The position numbers and the translations under genes were made by a program. The notes beneath the pieces are model-generated. The model made no database searches. It had not been told where the DNA came from and saw only the letters and a list, made by a program, of their open reading frames with translations. Shown piece by piece: positions 61,801-64,000 of a stretch of 64,000 nucleotides of DNA. This DNA is from Hydractinia echinata. Taxonomy: Eukaryota > Cnidaria > Hydrozoa > Anthoathecata > Hydractiniidae. Each line of letters begins with the position of its first letter. Within the stretch, counting starts at the first letter, position 1. The stretch covers positions 1,860,001-1,924,000 of the forward strand of contig JASGCC010000008.1 in the NCBI GenBank assembly GCA_030067915.1, written 5' to 3'.

Positions 61801-64000
61801 TTCTTCTTTAAACAATTTCAATTTCAGCATATATTGCTGCTTCTCTCTTTCTTTCTCTTCAGTTTGCAGTTTTTCTTTCAGTTTTTTATTCTCCCTCTCC
61901 TTTTCTTCTATTTCCAGTCGAAGTCTTTCCTTGAGTTTGAGTTGTTGTTCTTTTTTCTCCTCTTCTTCTTTTGCCTGTTTTTCTTCGACTTCTTTTTCGT
62001 CTTCATTTTCCTTTATTCGATCATTTTCCTTTTGCTCTTCTTCCAATCCCTTTTCCTTTTCTTCTTTTTGTCTTTCTTTTTCCTTTATTCGATCATTTTC
62101 CTTTCGCTCTTCTTCCAATTCCTTTTCTTTTTCTTCTTTTTGTCTTTCTTTTTCCATTTCCTTTTCCTTGTCCTTCTCCTGTTTTTTCTCATCTTTTCGT
62201 TCTTCCAGTTTCTTTTCGTTTCTGTCTTTTTCATTGTCCTTCTCATCTACTTTTATTTCATCTTCTTCCTTGTTTTCATCAGCTTTCTGTTGCTTTTGCT
62301 TCATTTCCTCTCCTTCTTCTTTTTCTACAGTTTTTTCCTCCTCTTCTTTCCCTCTTTCATTCTTGTTTTGCTCCTCTTCAGATTGCTCGGAGATCTGCTT
62401 CTCTTCCTCCTGCTCCAGTAGTTTATGTTGGTCTACCTCTCCAACATGAATTGCTCCCTGTACTTGTTGGCTAGCAGGATTCAAAGGATGTATAGTTTGC
62501 TCTGTTACTTTATGAGTCACAGTGTGTTGTAACACTGGTAGGATACTCGCTCCCTCCTGCATCGTTGCTGTCGATGTCACTTCATGCGGAGCTTCCTCTT
62601 CCAATTTATATTGAGAAGACAACTCTGAATGATTTTGTCCGTTAGGACTTTCTTTACTTATTGCTAGCTCATTGCCACTTCCAGTTTTTACGTGCGCTTT
62701 TAAGGGTGTGGTGATAAGCTCTAAATATTTCTTTGAATGGGGTAAGCCTGCAGTTTCCCAAGCATGTATGGGTTCAGAATGAATTTCATGAATAGTGCTT
62801 TTATCATCACCATTTGAAGCTGCTTTGTCCCTTGACTTATAATTGTCCATGTCTTTTACTTGTTGCAGATATTTCTCGATGACATCAGCAGTTTGTTCCA
62901 GACTATCGTTTTCTTCTTGTTTGTCAAGTTCTTTTGCACGCATCGCATTTTTATCATCATGGATTAAGATATCAGCATGCTTTTTCGAATTCTCCTGCTT
63001 ATCTTTCTGTCCAGTCAGAGTCTTTTTACGAGCCACATGCCCCCGATTTTGAGACTCAACTTCAAGCTGCTCTTCGGTATCGGACTGTTTCGTGTTTTGC
63101 ACCGCGGATCCTATTTGATTGATTTGCGATACCTTGGGATCACCATCAGCATTTCTTATTGCTGCCTCCAGTCGTTTTATTTCAGCAATTTCAGGATCTT
63201 TATTAGTTTCTGCAATTTGAATCTTGTTGAGATCTGATACTTCATTGGTTTGATGTGTGTACTGTTCACTGGAATCTTCTTTACCATTCAGTGCTACTGG
63301 ATTATCATGATCTACGTCCACATTAGTAGCACCAGAAGACAGTTGAGTAGGATTGCTATTATCTAGTGACACTGCCTGCTGCAAAATGTCTTCAGTGCCT
63401 GGCTTACGCATCCATTTATGTCCACCATCAGCCTTATCGTACGTTTCCACATTTGACGACGTTGTATGTTCATTATTATCAAGAAGACTCATCTCCACAA
63501 CTCCATTTTTATTATCCGTTGACATTTCAGGTTCGTCATCACCACTTAGTTTTTTGCTCTCACCACCATATGGTGAAGCTTGCTCATTCGTTGAAGAGAA
63601 GGGAGGCAGTGGTGGGTTTTTTCCGTTCTCCATGTCGATTTGATTCAGCGTTTGCTGTTCAGCTTGCTAAAATAAAGAGAAAAAGAATTAAGGAAGGCAC
63701 AACCCCTAAATAATGAATCAATATTAACCACATATTTACCATTCACTACTCGGGTTTGGCACAAGTCGACAGACGAATTGGCTGGTAAATAGACTAGCTG
63801 GTCCGCAGAGAGCGTTACGGACAAAACAAACTTGATTAAAAGTCTTACTCGTAAATTTTTGAGAAATTCCATTCTTGATTCATGTTTCTCCTTTTCCACC
63901 ATCTTAGCTTTCTCTTCGTTTCTCCTTGAAAATGTCAACAAGTTTTTAAAGACATCGGCGCATACTTTCTTCTCTTCAAATCCTCCGGCTTTTACATTCT
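54771..64000 (-). CDS. giant multi-CAP-domain protein, 5' end outside window
   Basis: One predicted gene linking at least four CAP (CRISP/antigen 5/PR-1) domains of GAPR-1 type. Exons from the right edge: 63849-64000 (continues outside), 61147-63666, 60258-60483, about 59430-59736, a linker ending at 57989, 57698-57817, 57087-57204, 56501-56823, 55642-55867, 54771-55479 (stop). All CAP junctions agree in phase: each domain is entered in phase 1 and split in phase 2 at a Trp codon (TG|G). Order: tail of CAP-0, K/E/Q-rich linker of about 840 residues, CAP-1, linker of roughly 370-480 residues, CAP-2, short linker, CAP-3, basic tail. About 1,900-2,050 residues fall in the window. CAP proteins are usually single-domain, secreted or Golgi-associated, acting in lipid binding, venom or development; a multi-CAP array with such linkers is unusual. 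Localisation cannot be judged because the N-terminus is missing. Two frame breaks need checking. Confidence 0.82.
55886..56203 (-). mobile_element. tRNA-headed SINE family 2 in multi-CAP intron
   Basis: The minus strand begins with a tRNA-like head (ggtagccttgtggtagagcg, then ggtcttgggtttaaac as a B box), a body of about 230 bp and a short aataat tail. It fills much of the intron between the CAP-2 and CAP-3 exons and ends within about 20 bp of the CAP-3 acceptor. Confidence 0.6.
56501..57817 (-). CDS. multi-CAP gene: CAP-2 domain (three exons)
   Basis: Exons 57698-57817, 57087-57204 and 56501-56823. Reads EATLSAHNAFRNVHNVDPLI, RRSRVENREGENLAMSC, LLWYNQVCNPEFVF, SDQFTQVVWKNTQKLGIGRS and TIIVARYYPSASKSDV. 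The fold looks complete, but three of the four tetrad positions are changed (His to Arg, Glu to Gln, His to Gln); only the GEN Glu remains. Its first half is split by an extra intron that CAP-1 and CAP-3 lack. That intron carries a (gtga)n run and purine-rich simple repeats. Confidence 0.85.
57989..59429 (-). CDS. multi-CAP gene: linker between CAP-1 and CAP-2
   Basis: A firm frame runs from about 59096 to 57989 (LKTSEGKRKQLESTNDMR at the start, NKKDSQDEGTSLDLL near the end) and is low-complexity, Ser/Lys-rich and without a domain. Upstream, a second frame (59143-59437, basic, MARFPTRPRGSKRTFQLLVE onward) is also open. Either a 333-bp intron (donor AAA|gtaaga at 59429, acceptor aatcag at 59097, both phase 0) removes it, or two opposite one-base errors hide a continuous exon. 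The downstream donor (GAAG|gtactt) gives phase 1, matching the CAP-2 exon. Confidence 0.65.
59430..60483 (-). CDS. multi-CAP gene: CAP-1 domain (two exons)
   Basis: Exons 60258-60483 and 59430-59736. Reads SALNAHNTYRRTHQVPTLRL, LKHSKTDDGENIATVC, TNVWYREVCDPGYDF, GHFTQVVWKDSKEFGIGRAA and YIVARYRPAGNFINEFAENV. All four CAP tetrad positions are present: His in KHS, Glu in GEN, Glu in WYREV, His in GHFT. The close match to ARYFPAGN-type ends places it with GAPR-1-like CAP proteins rather than venom CRISPs. It lacks the Cys-rich CRISP domain. Confidence 0.9.
61147..63666 (-). CDS. multi-CAP gene: K/E/Q-rich linker exon
   Basis: A single exon of about 840 codons, starting QAEQQTLNQIDMENGKNPPL after a good acceptor (phase 0). 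The first 400 residues are acidic and polar. The rest is a nearly uninterrupted charged helix or coiled coil built from K, E, R and Q. It includes a 24-25-residue tandem duplication around KEKERQKEEKEK and NDRIKE (about 62010-62160), a poly-Q region (about 61640-61790), and RQEEQ/RQKEQ repeats (61555-61620). The frame breaks at an A-run near 61535-61550; one extra A restores it into MEEKKQLEKLKLQATLQAKL and on to the donor at 61146. The exon then has exactly the phase 1 end that the CAP-1 exon requires, which argues that the break is an assembly error. Confidence 0.8.
63849..64000 (-). CDS. multi-CAP gene: end of CAP-0 domain (partial)
   Basis: Reads NVKAGGFEEKKVCADVFKNL and then a charged helix ending MEFLKNLR before a gtaaga donor. 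NVxxGxF...C is the shape of the CAP C-terminal end seen in the other three domains (NVPRGNFHSQQC, NVLQGSYDSMSYC, NVLKGRFDFRYC). A fourth CAP domain therefore precedes the window edge. Confidence 0.7.

Noticed and set aside
61457..62474. Long plus-strand frames opposite the K/E/Q linker (up to 259 codons, Phe/Leu/Ser/Cys-rich)
   Set aside because: They are the antisense of GAA/AAG/CAA-rich coding DNA, which lacks stops on the other strand; no domain, no splice logic.
1..64000. CRISPR arrays, operons or bacterial signals
   Set aside because: The window has spliced animal genes and eukaryotic repeats; the tandem arrays lack spacer-repeat structure.

Overview
This window is animal nuclear DNA: AT-rich, intron-bearing, and full of short interspersed repeats. 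The gene content (a p130Cas adaptor, CHMP1, a rhodopsin-like receptor, an astacin protease ending in ShKT domains, and CAP-domain proteins) fits a cnidarian, most likely a hydrozoan. That placement is inferred from gene content and base composition only. All five recognisable genes lie on the minus strand. Exon models were built by hand from GT/AG sites and reading-phase agreement.

Layout. 1-5.8 kb: no confident gene, only one exon-like segment at the left edge. 5.9-10.8 kb: a Cas-family scaffold (BCAR1/NEDD9 type) with SH3, 16 YDxP motifs, a four-helix domain and a FAT-like C-terminus. 10.8-29.7 kb: mostly non-coding DNA with a 20-21 bp minisatellite, two full tRNA-headed SINE copies, an unrecognised decayed coding relic, and a 0.94 kb fold-back transposon carrying a MADF-like relic. 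29.7-39.8 kb: a complete nine-exon CHMP1A gene (199 aa, ESCRT-III) with a 7-nt coding first exon, a 20-nt microexon, and an inverted-repeat element in one intron. 40.5-41.5 kb: a YY1/NRF1-type GC-rich element beside a dead LINE reverse transcriptase fragment. 43.2-44.1 kb: a single-exon GPCR broken by one frameshift. 46.4-52.3 kb: an astacin metalloprotease with two C-terminal ShKT domains. 54.8-64.0 kb: the 3' part of a very large gene whose product strings together at least four CAP (GAPR-1-like) domains. These are separated by long charged or basic linkers, including about 840 residues rich in K, E and Q. The gene runs off the right edge.

The genes do not form a pathway. The CHMP1 and Cas genes are intracellular housekeeping or signalling genes, and the astacin protease is probably secreted. 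The multi-CAP gene is the most unusual item: two of its three complete CAP domains have lost residues of the CAP His/Glu tetrad, and its linkers look fast-evolving. Four otherwise intact coding regions need single-base corrections or unusual small introns (Cas, the CAP K/E/Q linker, the CAP1-CAP2 linker, the GPCR). This suggests residual assembly indels and should be resolved before any pseudogene claim.
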